A stretch of 64,000 bases of DNA from Bradyrhizobium sp. AZCC 1719. GTDB lineage: Bacteria; Pseudomonadota; Alphaproteobacteria; Rhizobiales; Xanthobacteraceae. Under the pieces are notes generated by a model. It did not search any database. It saw only the letters and a list, made by a program, of their open reading frames with translations, and had not been told where the DNA came from. The translations under genes and the position numbers were made by a program. Below are positions 17,560 through 26,736 of the stretch, one piece after another; within the stretch, counting starts at the first letter, position 1, and each line of letters begins with the position of its first letter. The stretch lies in the NCBI RefSeq assembly GCF_036924525.1, contig NZ_JAZHRU010000001.1, forward strand, positions 2,633,001-2,697,000. The letters run 5' to 3'.

Positions 17560-19086
17560 ATGACCGTCATCAACATCCGCAATCTCGGCGTGACGCTGAA
17601 CGCTCCGCTGTTTTCCCGACTGAATCTCGTCGTCAATGCCGGTGACCGTATCGGGCTCGTCGCAGCCAATGGGCGCGGCAAGTCCACGCTGCTGCGCTGC
17701 ATTGCCGGCCTGATGGAGCCAGGCGATGGCGAGATTACTAGATCGCGAGGATTGACGATCGGCTATGTCGAGCAGGACATGCCGTCTGTGCTGATGGATA
17801 CGCCGTTTGAGGCTGCGGTGCTCGAGGCGCTACCCGTCGAACGACGGCAAAGCGAAAGCTGGCGAGTCGAAATGGCCCTGGAGTCGCTGGAGGTGCCTGA
17901 GGCGCTGCGGCGGAGGCCGCTGAAGCAACTGAGCGGCGGCTGGCAGCGGCTTGCCTTGCTTGCCCGCGTCGTGGTGACCGAGGCCGACGTGTTGCTGCTC
18001 GACGAGCCAACCAACCATCTGGACCTCGCCCGGATCGGTTGGCTTGAAAATTGGTTGAACGCGCTGCCGCGCGATATGCCGTTCGTGATATCGAGCCATG
18101 ACCGGGCCTTCCTCGACGCGACCACGAACCGCACGGTATTTTTGCGACCCGAGCAGTCGCAAATATTTTCGTTGCCCTATACGCGGGCCCGCGCCGCGCT
18201 CAGCGAGGTGGATGCATCGGATGAGCGGCGCTACCAACGTGACGTAAAGGCGGCCCAGCAGCTTCGCCAGCGCGCTGCAAAGCTCAACAATATCGGCGTC
18301 AATTCCGGTAGTGACCTTCTGTTGCAAAAGACGAAGCAACTGAAGCAGCGAGCCGAGAAGTTGGAAGATTCAGTAAAGCCCGCGCACCTGGAGCGATCCG
18401 CAGGGACGATCAAGCTGGCCAATCGCGGAACACATGCCAAGGTTCTGATTGCGCTGGACGATGCCGCCGTCGCCGCCCCGGACGGCAGGTTGCTTTTCAA
18501 GACCGGCAAGCAGTTCATCTGCAAGGGAGACCGGATCGTGCTCCTGGGACCGAACGGGACCGGCAAGACCCGGTTCGTGGCGATGCTGCGCCAAGCGATC
18601 GAAAACTCGGAAGCCATGCGGGCCTGTATCAAGGTTACGCAATCGCTTGCTCTCGGCTATTGCGGACAGGATCTTGCCGACCTTGCAGATGCAGACACGC
18701 CGATGCGCACGATCGTCAGCCGATTCGACGTTGGTGATCAGCGGGCACGCGCATTACTCGCCGGCGCAGGCCTGTCGGTTGCGATGCAGAGCCGTCCGAT
18801 CGGCCGGCTTTCCGGCGGACAGAAGGCGCGCCTCAGCATGCTTTTGCTGCGGCTTGCCCAGCCGAACTTCTATCTGCTCGATGAGCCTACCAATCACCTG
18901 GATATCGAGGGGCAGGAGGCGCTGGAAGACGAACTCCTGGAGCATCAGGCAAGCTGCCTGCTGGTTTCACATGATCGCAACTTCATGCGCACGGTCGGAA
19001 ACCGGTTCTGGCTGATCGAAAAAAAGAAGCTGGTGGAACTGGAGGGACCGGAGCGCTTCTTCGCATCGATCGGCGCAACCGGCTGA
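17560..19086 (+). CDS. ABC-F family ATPase (ribosome-associated)
   Basis: 508 residues with two ABC cassettes and no membrane spans. The first has Walker A ANGRGKSTLL (about residues 36-45), signature LSGGWQRLALLARV and Walker B VLLLDEPTNHLDLA. The second has GPNGTGKTRF, LSGGQKARLSMLLL and FYLLDEPTNHLDIEG. A charged linker (about 215-275) joins them. ABC-F proteins bind the ribosomal E site and relieve stalled or drug-bound ribosomes. Subfamily cannot be assigned safely. The upstream leader peptide and hairpins suggest induction by ribosome stalling, as in resistance-type ABC-F genes. Confidence 0.93.
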   Translation: MTVINIRNLGVTLNAPLFSRLNLVVNAGDRIGLVAANGRGKSTLLRCIAGLMEPGDGEITRSRGLTIGYVEQDMPSVLMDTPFEAAVLEALPVERRQSESWRVEMALESLEVPEALRRRPLKQLSGGWQRLALLARVVVTEADVLLLDEPTNHLDLARIGWLENWLNALPRDMPFVISSHDRAFLDATTNRTVFLRPEQSQIFSLPYTRARAALSEVDASDERRYQRDVKAAQQLRQRAAKLNNIGVNSGSDLLLQKTKQLKQRAEKLEDSVKPAHLERSAGTIKLANRGTHAKVLIALDDAAVAAPDGRLLFKTGKQFICKGDRIVLLGPNGTGKTRFVAMLRQAIENSEAMRACIKVTQSLALGYCGQDLADLADADTPMRTIVSRFDVGDQRARALLAGAGLSVAMQSRPIGRLSGGQKARLSMLLLRLAQPNFYLLDEPTNHLDIEGQEALEDELLEHQASCLLVSHDRNFMRTVGNRFWLIEKKKLVELEGPERFFASIGATG

Positions 19087-19178
19087 GCGGCGCTTGATTG
19101 ATTTCCAGGAGCGGCATCCACTTTTGGCCATCATGACCTAGTGTAGTGAAGTCAGCTTCTCTCCAGTCACCCTTGCGT

Positions 19179-20639
19179 ATGGCGGACTACGATCTCGCGA
19201 TCATTGGCGGCGGGTTGAACGGCGTCAGCATCGCGCGGGACGCCGCCGGCCGCGGCTTGCGCGTCATCCTGCTGGAGCAGGGCGATCTCGCCGCGGGCGC
19301 GTCGTCGGCCTCGCCGCGGCTGATCCACGGCGATCTGGCGAGCCTTGAGCGCCGGCATTTCTTGCGGGTTCGCACGGCGCTCGCCGAGCGCGATATCTGG
19401 CTCAAGATCGCGCCGCATCTGGTGCGCCCGATGCGCTTTGCGATTCCCGCCCATTCGGATGAACGCCCGGACTGGCAGTTGCGCTCATGGCTTCTGTTGT
19501 ACGACCGGCTTGCCTCGCGCAGCGGTCTGCCGGCCTCGGCGACTGTCGACGTCACGCATCATCCCGTCGGCAACGCGCTGAAGCGGCCGTTCGGCACCGC
19601 CTTTGAGTATTCCGACTGTATTGTGGACGATTCCCGGCTGGTGGTGCTCACGGCCGTCGATGCCGCGGCGCGCGGCGCGGTGATTCGTAGCGGCGCACGC
19701 TGCACCCGGGCCGAACGGGGCAAGGAATGGCGGCTGGCGACGATCGATCGCGGCTTTCGCCAGGTGATCACGGCAAGGGCGATCGTCAACGCCAGCGGCG
19801 CCTGGACGTCGTCCGTCGCCGAGACGGTGTTGCGCGTGCCGCCGCCGAAGGTTGCCGCCGAGCAGATGGACCAGATCGTGGTTCGCCGCCTGTTCGACAG
19901 CGACAATATCTATGTATTCCAGAACAGCGACGGGCGGTTGATTTTCGCCAGCCCCTATGAACGCGATTTTACCCTGATCGGCACCGCCAGCCATGCTTTC
20001 AAGGGCGATCCCGCCATCGTTGCGATGGCGGCCGGTGACGTCGCCTACCTCTGCGATGCGGCGAACCGCTATTTCCGCGAGCGGATCGAGACGGTCGACG
20101 TGGTGCGTACGCTTTCCGGGGCCAACATGGTGCGGAACGCCGCGAGCGGGCGCGACGGGGCGATGACGCTCGACCACGGCCGCGCAAGGGCGCCGCTGCT
20201 CACCGTGTTCGGCGGCGACGTCACGACGTCGCGGCTGCGCGCAGAGCAGGCGGTCACGAAGCTGACGCCGTTCTATCCGATGTCGCCGCGCTGGACCGCA
20301 ACGGCGCCGCTGCCCGGCGGTGATTTTGCCTGGGACCGCTTCGACAACGAAGTCGAGGAAGTGCGCGAGCGCTGGCGATTTCTCGGCAAGGAAGAGGCGA
20401 GGCGCCTGGTCGCGGCCTACGGCTCGAACGTCAAGGCGATCCTGGGCGACGCCAAGGAGCGCGGCGAACTCGGCCCTGCTTTCGGGCCGGAATTGACGGG
20501 CGCAGAGGTCCGCTATCTCATGCTACGGGAGTGGGCGCGCTTTCCGGACGACATTTTGTGGCGGCGCTCCAAGCTCGGCCTCACCATGCCGCCCGCGGAC
20601 CGCGAGGCGCTGGCGGCGTTCATGGCGGCGGCTGTGTGA
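19179..20639 (+). CDS. GlpD-like FAD-dependent glycerol-3-phosphate dehydrogenase
   Basis: 486 residues from the ATG at 19179. The FAD loop is [20 protein letters not shown] with the acid in [14 protein letters not shown], then [17 protein letters not shown]. Canonical GlpD has S-K-L-I-H-G-G-L-R-Y-L-E here, so this copy departs at several positions. Later [14 protein letters not shown] and the C-terminal helical domain with [11 protein letters not shown] and [21 protein letters not shown] are GlpD-like. The family oxidises sn-glycerol-3-phosphate to dihydroxyacetone phosphate with electrons to quinone. Because of the variant loop the substrate might differ. Confidence 0.82.
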   Translation: MADYDLAIIGGGLNGVSIARDAAGRGLRVILLEQGDLAAGASSASPRLIHGDLASLERRHFLRVRTALAERDIWLKIAPHLVRPMRFAIPAHSDERPDWQLRSWLLLYDRLASRSGLPASATVDVTHHPVGNALKRPFGTAFEYSDCIVDDSRLVVLTAVDAAARGAVIRSGARCTRAERGKEWRLATIDRGFRQVITARAIVNASGAWTSSVAETVLRVPPPKVAAEQMDQIVVRRLFDSDNIYVFQNSDGRLIFASPYERDFTLIGTASHAFKGDPAIVAMAAGDVAYLCDAANRYFRERIETVDVVRTLSGANMVRNAASGRDGAMTLDHGRARAPLLTVFGGDVTTSRLRAEQAVTKLTPFYPMSPRWTATAPLPGGDFAWDRFDNEVEEVRERWRFLGKEEARRLVAAYGSNVKAILGDAKERGELGPAFGPELTGAEVRYLMLREWARFPDDILWRRSKLGLTMPPADREALAAFMAAAV

Positions 20640-20653
20640 GGAATGGATGGGAC

Positions 20654-21670
20654 ATGCGGGGCGTGATCAGGCCAACCGTTTTCCTGGCGATCATCGGCTT
20701 GCTCGGGGGAATAGCCTATCGCTATTTCATCGACGATCCGACTGAAGCAACGCCGTCGTACTATCTCCGGAGCAGCTTGCACGGGATGGGCATAACGCTG
20801 GCCGCCTGGGGCGTTCATCTCTACTTCACGTCGCGACGAAGTGAGTGGATCAGCAAATGGCCGCTGCTGGCGGAACTGGCGGTGCGCTCCGCGGCCATGA
20901 CCATCGTCGTCGCGAGCGCGGCGCTGGTCTTGCAGATGGCGCTGTACGGAGAATGGATCGAGACGAAGTGGCTGATTGAGAAGTTTCCCATTGTCGTTGC
21001 GTTTAGCTTCTTCGCGTCCCTGCTCATCATGTCAGCTTTCGAACTGACTCGGCTGGTCGGCAGCCGCGTGCTGTTCAATGTGGCGCTCGGGCGTTACCGA
21101 AGCCCGGTGCGGGAAGCGCGCGTATTGATGTTTCTCGATCTGGCAGGCTCGACCTCGCTCGCGGAGTCAATGGGAGAATTGCGCGTGCAGGGCCTGCTCA
21201 CCCGGTTCTTCTTCGACATCGATGGCGCGATCGTCGCGCATGGCGGCGAGGTTCACGCCTATGTCGGCGATGAAGTCATTGTGACGTGGCCGCTCGATCA
21301 CAGGATGTCGGCGGGCCGCTGCATCGACTGCTTCTTCGCGATTGCCGACATCATCGCAAACAAAGCGGACGCCTACAGGCAGGAGTTCGGCATGGTGCCG
21401 AGTTTCCGCGCCGGCCTGCACGCCGGTTACGTGGTGATCAGCGAGTGCGGCAGCTCACGCCGCCAGCTTGCCTATTTCGGCGATACCGTGAACGTGACGG
21501 CGCGACTGCAGGAGCACTGCAAGGAGGTTGGCCGGAACTTGCTGGTGTCTTCCGACCTGCTGCAACACATGAAGCTGAAACCGGCCTTCGTTACCGAAGC
21601 GCTTGGAGAGGTTCGCTTGCGCGGCCGCGCGTCGGCAATCGAGGTGTTTGCCGTCGAGCGACGTGGCTGA
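20654..21670 (+). CDS. Membrane adenylate/guanylate cyclase (class III)
   Basis: 338 residues from the ATG at 20654. Four hydrophobic spans lie in the first 155 residues (about 7-24, 40-57, 74-95 and 108-130). A class III cyclase catalytic domain follows: [20 protein letters not shown], with the first metal aspartate, then [18 protein letters not shown] with the second, and [20 protein letters not shown] near the C-terminus. It should make cAMP or cGMP at the inner membrane. The gene begins 14 bp after the GlpD-like gene and is probably co-transcribed with it. Confidence 0.9.
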   Translation: MRGVIRPTVFLAIIGLLGGIAYRYFIDDPTEATPSYYLRSSLHGMGITLAAWGVHLYFTSRRSEWISKWPLLAELAVRSAAMTIVVASAALVLQMALYGEWIETKWLIEKFPIVVAFSFFASLLIMSAFELTRLVGSRVLFNVALGRYRSPVREARVLMFLDLAGSTSLAESMGELRVQGLLTRFFFDIDGAIVAHGGEVHAYVGDEVIVTWPLDHRMSAGRCIDCFFAIADIIANKADAYRQEFGMVPSFRAGLHAGYVVISECGSSRRQLAYFGDTVNVTARLQEHCKEVGRNLLVSSDLLQHMKLKPAFVTEALGEVRLRGRASAIEVFAVERRG

Positions 21671-21692
21671 TGGTCGGGCGAGCTTGCCTCGC

Positions 21693-23003
21693 TTAGTTTT
21701 GCAGCGCTTGCCGCGACCAGGCCTCGTCACGCGCCGAAGGCCTGCGGTCGAGCCGGGCCGAGATGCGGCTCGCGGCCGCTTCGCCGCGACCGGCGCGAAG
21801 ATACGCCACGATCAGCGTGTCCTCCCACAATTCGCGCTGGGCGTGGCTGCCGCCGATCCGCGTCAACTCGGCAAGGGCCGGTTCGAGCAGGCGGATCGCC
21901 TCCGCATTGTCGCCTTCCGCAAACGCGCGGATGCCGCGGCAGAGGTCGATGGCGGTCTGCCCCGGCAACAGCTTGCCGTTGGCTGCGCGTGCTTCGAGTT
22001 GCGCCAATCGCGTTTCCAGCGCATCGCTGCCGGTCATTGCGGTGGCCAGCGCAAAATGAACGTCGGCAAAATGCGCGCCGGCTTGCGGAAAGTACTTTTC
22101 GCCATAGGCGGCGATATCCCGCCAATGCGCCTCCAGCCCGGTCTGGCCGGCCAGCGCAAGCCGCCACAGCAGCGAGGCGCCGTCGGTAAAGATGTTCAGC
22201 GGCGGATACGGCCGGCCCGCCGGCTTGATATGCTGCTCGTAGATCGCAAGCGCGCCGTCGAGATCGCCGGCGTCGAGCAACGTCAGCGCGACGTGCCAGG
22301 CCAGGTGCCCATGCAGAAAGCTCTGGCGGTCATGCGCGGGCATCCATTGCCAAAGGAAGTTGCGGCCGGCTTCCATGTCGCCTTGCTCGAACATCGCATG
22401 CGAGAGGCCATGCGCCGCGTTGGCGTTGGCCGACCGCAGCCCCATCGCGCGCTCGGACAGGCTCCGGCCGGTGGAGAGGTTTCCCGCCTCGGTGTGCGAC
22501 CAACCGAGGTAGCTGACAAACCACCAGTCCTCGCCATAATGCCGTGCGTGGCGTTCGCAGATCGCGAGCTTGGCCGCATCGTGATCGGGACGGCCCGAGA
22601 ACGCGTAGAGACCGAACGCGCCGAGCAGGATCGACAGCACCTGCGCGTCGCGCGGATATTCTTCGAGATGCGCCTCGGCGCCGGTCAGCGCGACCTTCGG
22701 CTTGTTCTCGATCACGGCAGCCATGATCTCGACATGGCCTTTTTCGCGCGGGGGGGCGCCGGCCGCCAGTTCGCGGGCTTGCGCGGCAAGAGCACGCGCC
22801 TTGCTGCCCTCCATGTTGAGCTGATGCAGCCGGGCACGACCGATATGCGCCAGCGCAAAGCCCGGATCTTCCGCAATCGCCTTGTCGAAGGCGTCCTCGG
22901 CACCGTGCCACGCCGACAGCATGCAGTCGACGCCGTCGCGATAATGCGCCGCGGCGCGATCCGAGGCGGTTGTCAGCGGGAGGTCATATCTGTCGCGGTT
23001 CAT
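21693..23003 (-). CDS. Tetratricopeptide-repeat protein
   Basis: 436 residues without a signal peptide. Helical TPR-like repeats run along the chain, for example HYRDGVDCMLSAWHGAEDAF, ALAHIGRARLHQLNMEGSKA, HTEAGNLSTGRSLSERAMGL and AAHGLSHAMFEQGDMEAGRN. This is the pattern of the large cytosolic TPR proteins (the family including the 'TPR38' type) for which no biochemical role is established. The ATG at 23003 follows aggacaagaacg. A small secreted protein gene lies just upstream on the same strand, with 36 bp between. Confidence 0.8.
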   Translation of the reverse strand: MNRDRYDLPLTTASDRAAAHYRDGVDCMLSAWHGAEDAFDKAIAEDPGFALAHIGRARLHQLNMEGSKARALAAQARELAAGAPPREKGHVEIMAAVIENKPKVALTGAEAHLEEYPRDAQVLSILLGAFGLYAFSGRPDHDAAKLAICERHARHYGEDWWFVSYLGWSHTEAGNLSTGRSLSERAMGLRSANANAAHGLSHAMFEQGDMEAGRNFLWQWMPAHDRQSFLHGHLAWHVALTLLDAGDLDGALAIYEQHIKPAGRPYPPLNIFTDGASLLWRLALAGQTGLEAHWRDIAAYGEKYFPQAGAHFADVHFALATAMTGSDALETRLAQLEARAANGKLLPGQTAIDLCRGIRAFAEGDNAEAIRLLEPALAELTRIGGSHAQRELWEDTLIVAYLRAGRGEAAASRISARLDRRPSARDEAWSRQALQN

Positions 23004-23039
23004 CGTTCTTGTCCTGGGAGCGCGATGACATCGTCAGGT

Positions 23040-23540
23040 CTAGAAGTCGAGCTTGTCTCGTATGGCATCGATGCCTGCTTTGGCGCAGGCTTCGTCCGCG
23101 TCGCCGCCGGGAGCTCCGGAGACGCCGACAGCGCCCACCAGCGAACCTGCCGCTTCGACTGTCAGCCCGCCGCCGATGATGACGACGCCCGGCAGATCGC
23201 GGATTCCGGACTGCATCGTTCCGGGCTGGCTGTTGGCAACGAGTTCGGTCGTGCTGGTGCGGAAGCTGACGGCCGTCCACGCCTTGCCCGAGGCGGTCGA
23301 AACCGTATGTGCGCCTGCAAAGCGGTCGCGCAGCAGCACTTGCGTCACGCCGAAGCGATCGACGACGGCGACCGACACCTGAAAGCCGCGCTTGCGGCAA
23401 TCCGCCAGCGTCGCGCGCGCCAGATCGAGCGCCACCTCGGGGCTCAGCGATTTGTAGGTGACAATGGCTTCCTGGGCGGCGGCCGAGCTGGCGAGCAGGC
23501 AAGAGATCGCCGTCGCTGCCACCAAATTCCGAACGTTCAT
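23040..23540 (-). CDS. Secreted GlcG/HbpS-family haem-binding-like protein
   Basis: 166 residues. An N-terminal signal peptide (MNVRNLVAATAISCLLASSA, cleavage after AAAQ) is followed by a single GlcG/HbpS (DUF336) domain: LSPEVALDLARATLADCRKR, VSVAVVDRFGVTQVLLRDRF, GKAWTAVSFR, GVVIIGGGLTVEAAGSLVGA, VGVSGAPGGDADEACAKAG. Members bind haem or cobalamin-like cofactors or accompany glycolate and diol metabolism; the exact ligand is unknown. The ATG at 23540 has gggagagattg upstream. A longer reading frame of 27 codons lacks these features and would bury the signal peptide. Confidence 0.88.
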   Translation of the reverse strand: MNVRNLVAATAISCLLASSAAAQEAIVTYKSLSPEVALDLARATLADCRKRGFQVSVAVVDRFGVTQVLLRDRFAGAHTVSTASGKAWTAVSFRTSTTELVANSQPGTMQSGIRDLPGVVIIGGGLTVEAAGSLVGAVGVSGAPGGDADEACAKAGIDAIRDKLDF

Positions 23541-23688
23541 CAATCTCTCCCGATCATTCCCATCGTGCGCGGCGGCCGCGTCTCTGCGAATTTCGAACCT
23601 TACCAGAGACGGGAGCTGCATCCAGAATATTGTGGCTGCTTGTTCCGGGGCAGTTGAGCGGATGGCGATCCGCCGCTAGCGTGCGGCC

Positions 23689-24894
23689 ATGACGGCGCAG
23701 GCAAACGGCATGAACGGGCAATCGCCTGAGATCGACACAGTGAAAATCAACACGGCGGTGGCGCAGGCGACGCCGATGGCGCCGGCCGACGACACGCCGC
23801 TGCTCCGCATCGAAGGCGTATCCAAGAAATTCGGTGATTTCCGCGCAGTGGACCGGCTCTCGCTCGACATCAACGCAGGCGAGTTCTTTGCGCTATTGGG
23901 CCCGAGCGGCTGCGGCAAGACCACGCTGCTCAGGATGCTTGCCGGTTTCGAGACCCCGGACGAGGGCCGCATCCTGCTCGGTGGCCGCGATATCGCGCCG
24001 GTGCTGCCGCATGAGCGGCCCGTCAACATGATGTTCCAGAACTACGCGCTGTTTCCGCATCTCTCGGTCCGGGACAACATCGCGTTCGGCCTGAAGCGCG
24101 CCGGGATGGCGCGCGCCGCCATTGATACCCGCGTGGGCGAGATGGTCGCGCTGGTCAAGCTCGATGGCATGGAGAAGCGCAGGCCGGATCAGCTTTCCGG
24201 CGGCCAGAAGCAGCGCGTGGCGCTGGCGCGCTCGCTGGCGCGGCGGCCCAAGGTCCTGCTGCTTGACGAGCCGTTGGCCGCGCTCGACAAGAAGCTGCGT
24301 GAAAGCACGCAGCTCGAACTGATGGAACTGCAGCGCCGCCTCGGCATGACTTTCATTGTCGTCACCCACGACCAGGAAGAGGCGATGACGATGGCGAACC
24401 GGATCGGCGTCATGGATGCCGGCCGGCTCGAACAGGTCGCTACCCCGCGCGATCTCTACGAGGCGCCTGCCTCGCGCTGGGTCGCCCAGTTCGTCGGCGA
24501 CGTCAACTTGTTCGATGGCGAGGTCACCTCGTACGAAGACCATCGCCTGACGATTGCGACCCGCGACGGCGGAAGCATCGTGGTCGCCGAGCCGCGCGAT
24601 CTCGTCGGCAAGACGGTGGTCTCGGTTGCGATCCGTCCCGAGAAGGTCAAGCTGTCGCGCCGCGGCCCTGGATCGGACGGGGGCAATGCGCACGCGATCA
24701 ACCGGCTCGAAGGCGTCATCACCGATGTCAGCTATCTCGGCGGTTCGACGGTCTACAAGATCAAGCTCGATTCCGGCGCAGTGGTGCGCTCGTCGATCGC
24801 CAATACTGCGCGGCTTGATATCAACACGTTGAGCACCGGTCAGCGCGTGGTGGTGTGGTTCACGCCCGACGATTGCGTGGTGCTGGAACGATGA
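23689..24894 (+). CDS. Polyamine-type ABC transporter ATP-binding protein
   Basis: 401 residues. An unusual 35-residue N-terminal extension precedes an ABC domain with Walker A LLGPSGCGKTTLLRM, Q-loop NYALFPHLSV, signature LSGGQKQRVALARSLA, Walker B VLLLDEPLAALD and switch VVTHDQEEA. The C-terminal TOBE domain (from about residue 270) is of the PotA/PotG kind. It would energise the two permeases encoded next with overlapping genes. The ATG of the following gene overlaps this stop (ATGA). No cognate binding-protein gene is adjacent. Confidence 0.9.
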   Translation: MTAQANGMNGQSPEIDTVKINTAVAQATPMAPADDTPLLRIEGVSKKFGDFRAVDRLSLDINAGEFFALLGPSGCGKTTLLRMLAGFETPDEGRILLGGRDIAPVLPHERPVNMMFQNYALFPHLSVRDNIAFGLKRAGMARAAIDTRVGEMVALVKLDGMEKRRPDQLSGGQKQRVALARSLARRPKVLLLDEPLAALDKKLRESTQLELMELQRRLGMTFIVVTHDQEEAMTMANRIGVMDAGRLEQVATPRDLYEAPASRWVAQFVGDVNLFDGEVTSYEDHRLTIATRDGGSIVVAEPRDLVGKTVVSVAIRPEKVKLSRRGPGSDGGNAHAINRLEGVITDVSYLGGSTVYKIKLDSGAVVRSSIANTARLDINTLSTGQRVVVWFTPDDCVVLER

Positions 24895-25805
24895 GCACGC
24901 GCCGCATCTTCGCGCATCCGGCGCGGTATGCCGCCATCGCGCCCTATCTGTGGATGGTGCTGTTTTTCCTGGTGCCGTTCGGGTTCGTGCTGAAGATCAG
25001 TTTGTCGCAGACCGCGATCGCGCAGCCGCCCTATGTACCCGTGTTCGATTTCTCCGAAGGATGGACTGCGATCAAGGCGGCCTTCGCGCAGTTGTCCTTC
25101 GATAATTTCAGGCTGCTGATCTCGGACAGTCTCTACATCAGCTCCTATTTGCGCAGCGTCGTTGTTGCCGTAACCTCGACATTGATCCTGCTATTGATTG
25201 GCTATCCGATCGCCTATGGCATGGCGCGGCTGCCGCTGCGCTGGCAGCCGATCGCGATGATGCTGGTGATCGTGCCCTTCTGGACCTCGTTCCTGATCCG
25301 GATCTATGCCTGGATCAATATTTTGCAGCATGACGGGCTGCTCAATAAAATTCTGCTCGCGCTGCATCTGGTCTCGTCGCCGGTGGTGTGGCTCTCGACT
25401 GACAGTGCGATGTATCTCGGCATCGTCTATTCCTATCTGCCGTTCATGATCCTGCCGCTGTACGCGACGCTTTCGAAGATGGACACCTCGCTCTTGGAAG
25501 CCGCAAGCGATCTCGGTTCGTCGCCGCTTCAGGCGTTCTGGCTGGTGACGTTCCCGTTGTCCTTGCCCGGTGTCGGCGCCGGCGCGCTCTTGTGCTTCAT
25601 CCCGATCATCGGCGAATTCGTGATCCCCGATCTTTTGGCCGGCTCTGGGTCGATGATGATCGGCCAGACGCTGTGGCTGGAATTCTTCACCAACAAGGAC
25701 TGGCCGGTCGCCGCCGCCGCCGCGGTCGCCTTGCTGGTGCTGCTGGTGCCGCCGCTGTTGCTCTACGACCGGCTGCAGCGCCGCACGTTGGAGGGCGCGA
25801 AGTGA
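24891..25805 (+). CDS. ABC transporter permease, PotB/PotH type
   Basis: 304 residues with six transmembrane helices. The ABC permease coupling loop (EAA motif) is seen as LLEAASDLGSSPLQAFWLVT, which contacts the ATPase. The N-terminal periplasmic loop between helices 1 and 2 is long (about residues 33-85), as in spermidine/putrescine permeases. It forms the first half of the membrane channel with the next gene. Its start overlaps the ATPase gene by 4 bp, and its TGA shares a base with the next ATG. Confidence 0.9.
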   Translation: MSTRRIFAHPARYAAIAPYLWMVLFFLVPFGFVLKISLSQTAIAQPPYVPVFDFSEGWTAIKAAFAQLSFDNFRLLISDSLYISSYLRSVVVAVTSTLILLLIGYPIAYGMARLPLRWQPIAMMLVIVPFWTSFLIRIYAWINILQHDGLLNKILLALHLVSSPVVWLSTDSAMYLGIVYSYLPFMILPLYATLSKMDTSLLEAASDLGSSPLQAFWLVTFPLSLPGVGAGALLCFIPIIGEFVIPDLLAGSGSMMIGQTLWLEFFTNKDWPVAAAAAVALLVLLVPPLLLYDRLQRRTLEGAK

Positions 25806-26620
25806 TGGCGCGGCGTATCGGCAGGATATCGCCATTCAACATCACCGCGCTCGCGCTGGGGATGGCGTTCCTGTACCTGCCGATCGTGATCCTCGTCATC
25901 TATTCGTTTAACGCCTCGCGGCTGGTCACGGTGTGGGGCGGCTGGTCGCTGCGCTGGTACCATGAATTCTTCAACGACCGCGCGATGCTGGATGCGGCAT
26001 GGATGAGCCTTCGCGTCGCCGCGGTATCGGCCACGATCGCAACGCTGCTCGGCACGCTGGCGGCAGTGGGGCTGGTCCGCGGCGAACGCTTCAGGGGGCG
26101 GACGCTGTTTTCCGGCATGCTCTATGCGCCGCTGGTGATGCCGGAGGTGATCTCAGGGCTGTCGCTGCTGCTGCTGTTCGTGGCGCTCAACGCCGAGCGC
26201 GGCTTCTGGACCGTGACGATCGCGCATACCACGCTGACCATGTGCTTCGTCACCGTGGTGGTGCAGTCGCGTCTCGCCTCGCTCGACCGCAGCCTGGAAG
26301 AGGCCGCGATGGATCTCGGCTGCGATCCGGTGCAGGCGTTTGTTCGCGTGACGCTACCGCTGATCCTGCCGGCAATCGCCGCCGGTTGGATGCTCGCCTT
26401 CACGCTCTCGCTCGACGATGTCGTGATTGCAAGCTTCACGACCGGCCCCGGCTCGGCAACGCTGCCGATCCGGATCTATTCCGAAGTGCGGCTGGGGGTG
26501 AAGCCGGAGATCAACGCGATCTGCACCATGGTGATCGCGCTGATCGCGGTGCTGATCGTGGTCGCTTCGCTCGCTTCGAAACTGTCGGGCGCGCGCGGCG
26601 AGAGCGCGGCGCCGCTGTAG
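25805..26620 (+). CDS. ABC transporter permease, PotC/PotI type
   Basis: 271 residues with six transmembrane helices. The EAA coupling loop reads SLEEAAMDLGCDPVQAFVRV. The C-terminal half (LPAIAAGWMLAFTLSLDDVV, followed by IASFTTGPGSATLPIRIYS) is highly characteristic of PotC/PotI permeases. Start ATG at 25805 overlaps the preceding stop (TGATG). It ends a three-gene transport operon whose substrate-binding protein must be encoded elsewhere. Confidence 0.91.
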   Translation: MARRIGRISPFNITALALGMAFLYLPIVILVIYSFNASRLVTVWGGWSLRWYHEFFNDRAMLDAAWMSLRVAAVSATIATLLGTLAAVGLVRGERFRGRTLFSGMLYAPLVMPEVISGLSLLLLFVALNAERGFWTVTIAHTTLTMCFVTVVVQSRLASLDRSLEEAAMDLGCDPVQAFVRVTLPLILPAIAAGWMLAFTLSLDDVVIASFTTGPGSATLPIRIYSEVRLGVKPEINAICTMVIALIAVLIVVASLASKLSGARGESAAPL

Positions 26621-26627
26621 TAGCCCC

Positions 26628-26729
26628 GTCATTCCGGGGCGATGTGAAACATCGAACTATGGTGCGCACTTGCGCACCTGAGAATCTCGAGATTCCGGGT
26701 CTGGTGCTAGCGCACCATCCCGGAATGAC
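26628..26729. repeat. Palindromic intergenic repeat with GTCATTCCGGG ends
   Basis: About 102 bp bounded by gtcattccggg (26628-26638) and its inverse cccggaatgac (26719-26729), with inner pairs ggtgcgcacttgcgcacc and gagaatctcgagattc. It fills nearly all of the space between the two convergent transporter operons and could act as a shared transcription end. Elements with these ends are common in Bradyrhizobium genomes. Confidence 0.85.
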
Positions 26730-26736
26730 AGAACAA

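Noticed and set aside
21603..23657. A 684-codon plus-strand frame over the TPR and haem-binding-like genes
   Set aside because: Antisense to two genes with recognisable domains and start sites; no known protein pattern in it.
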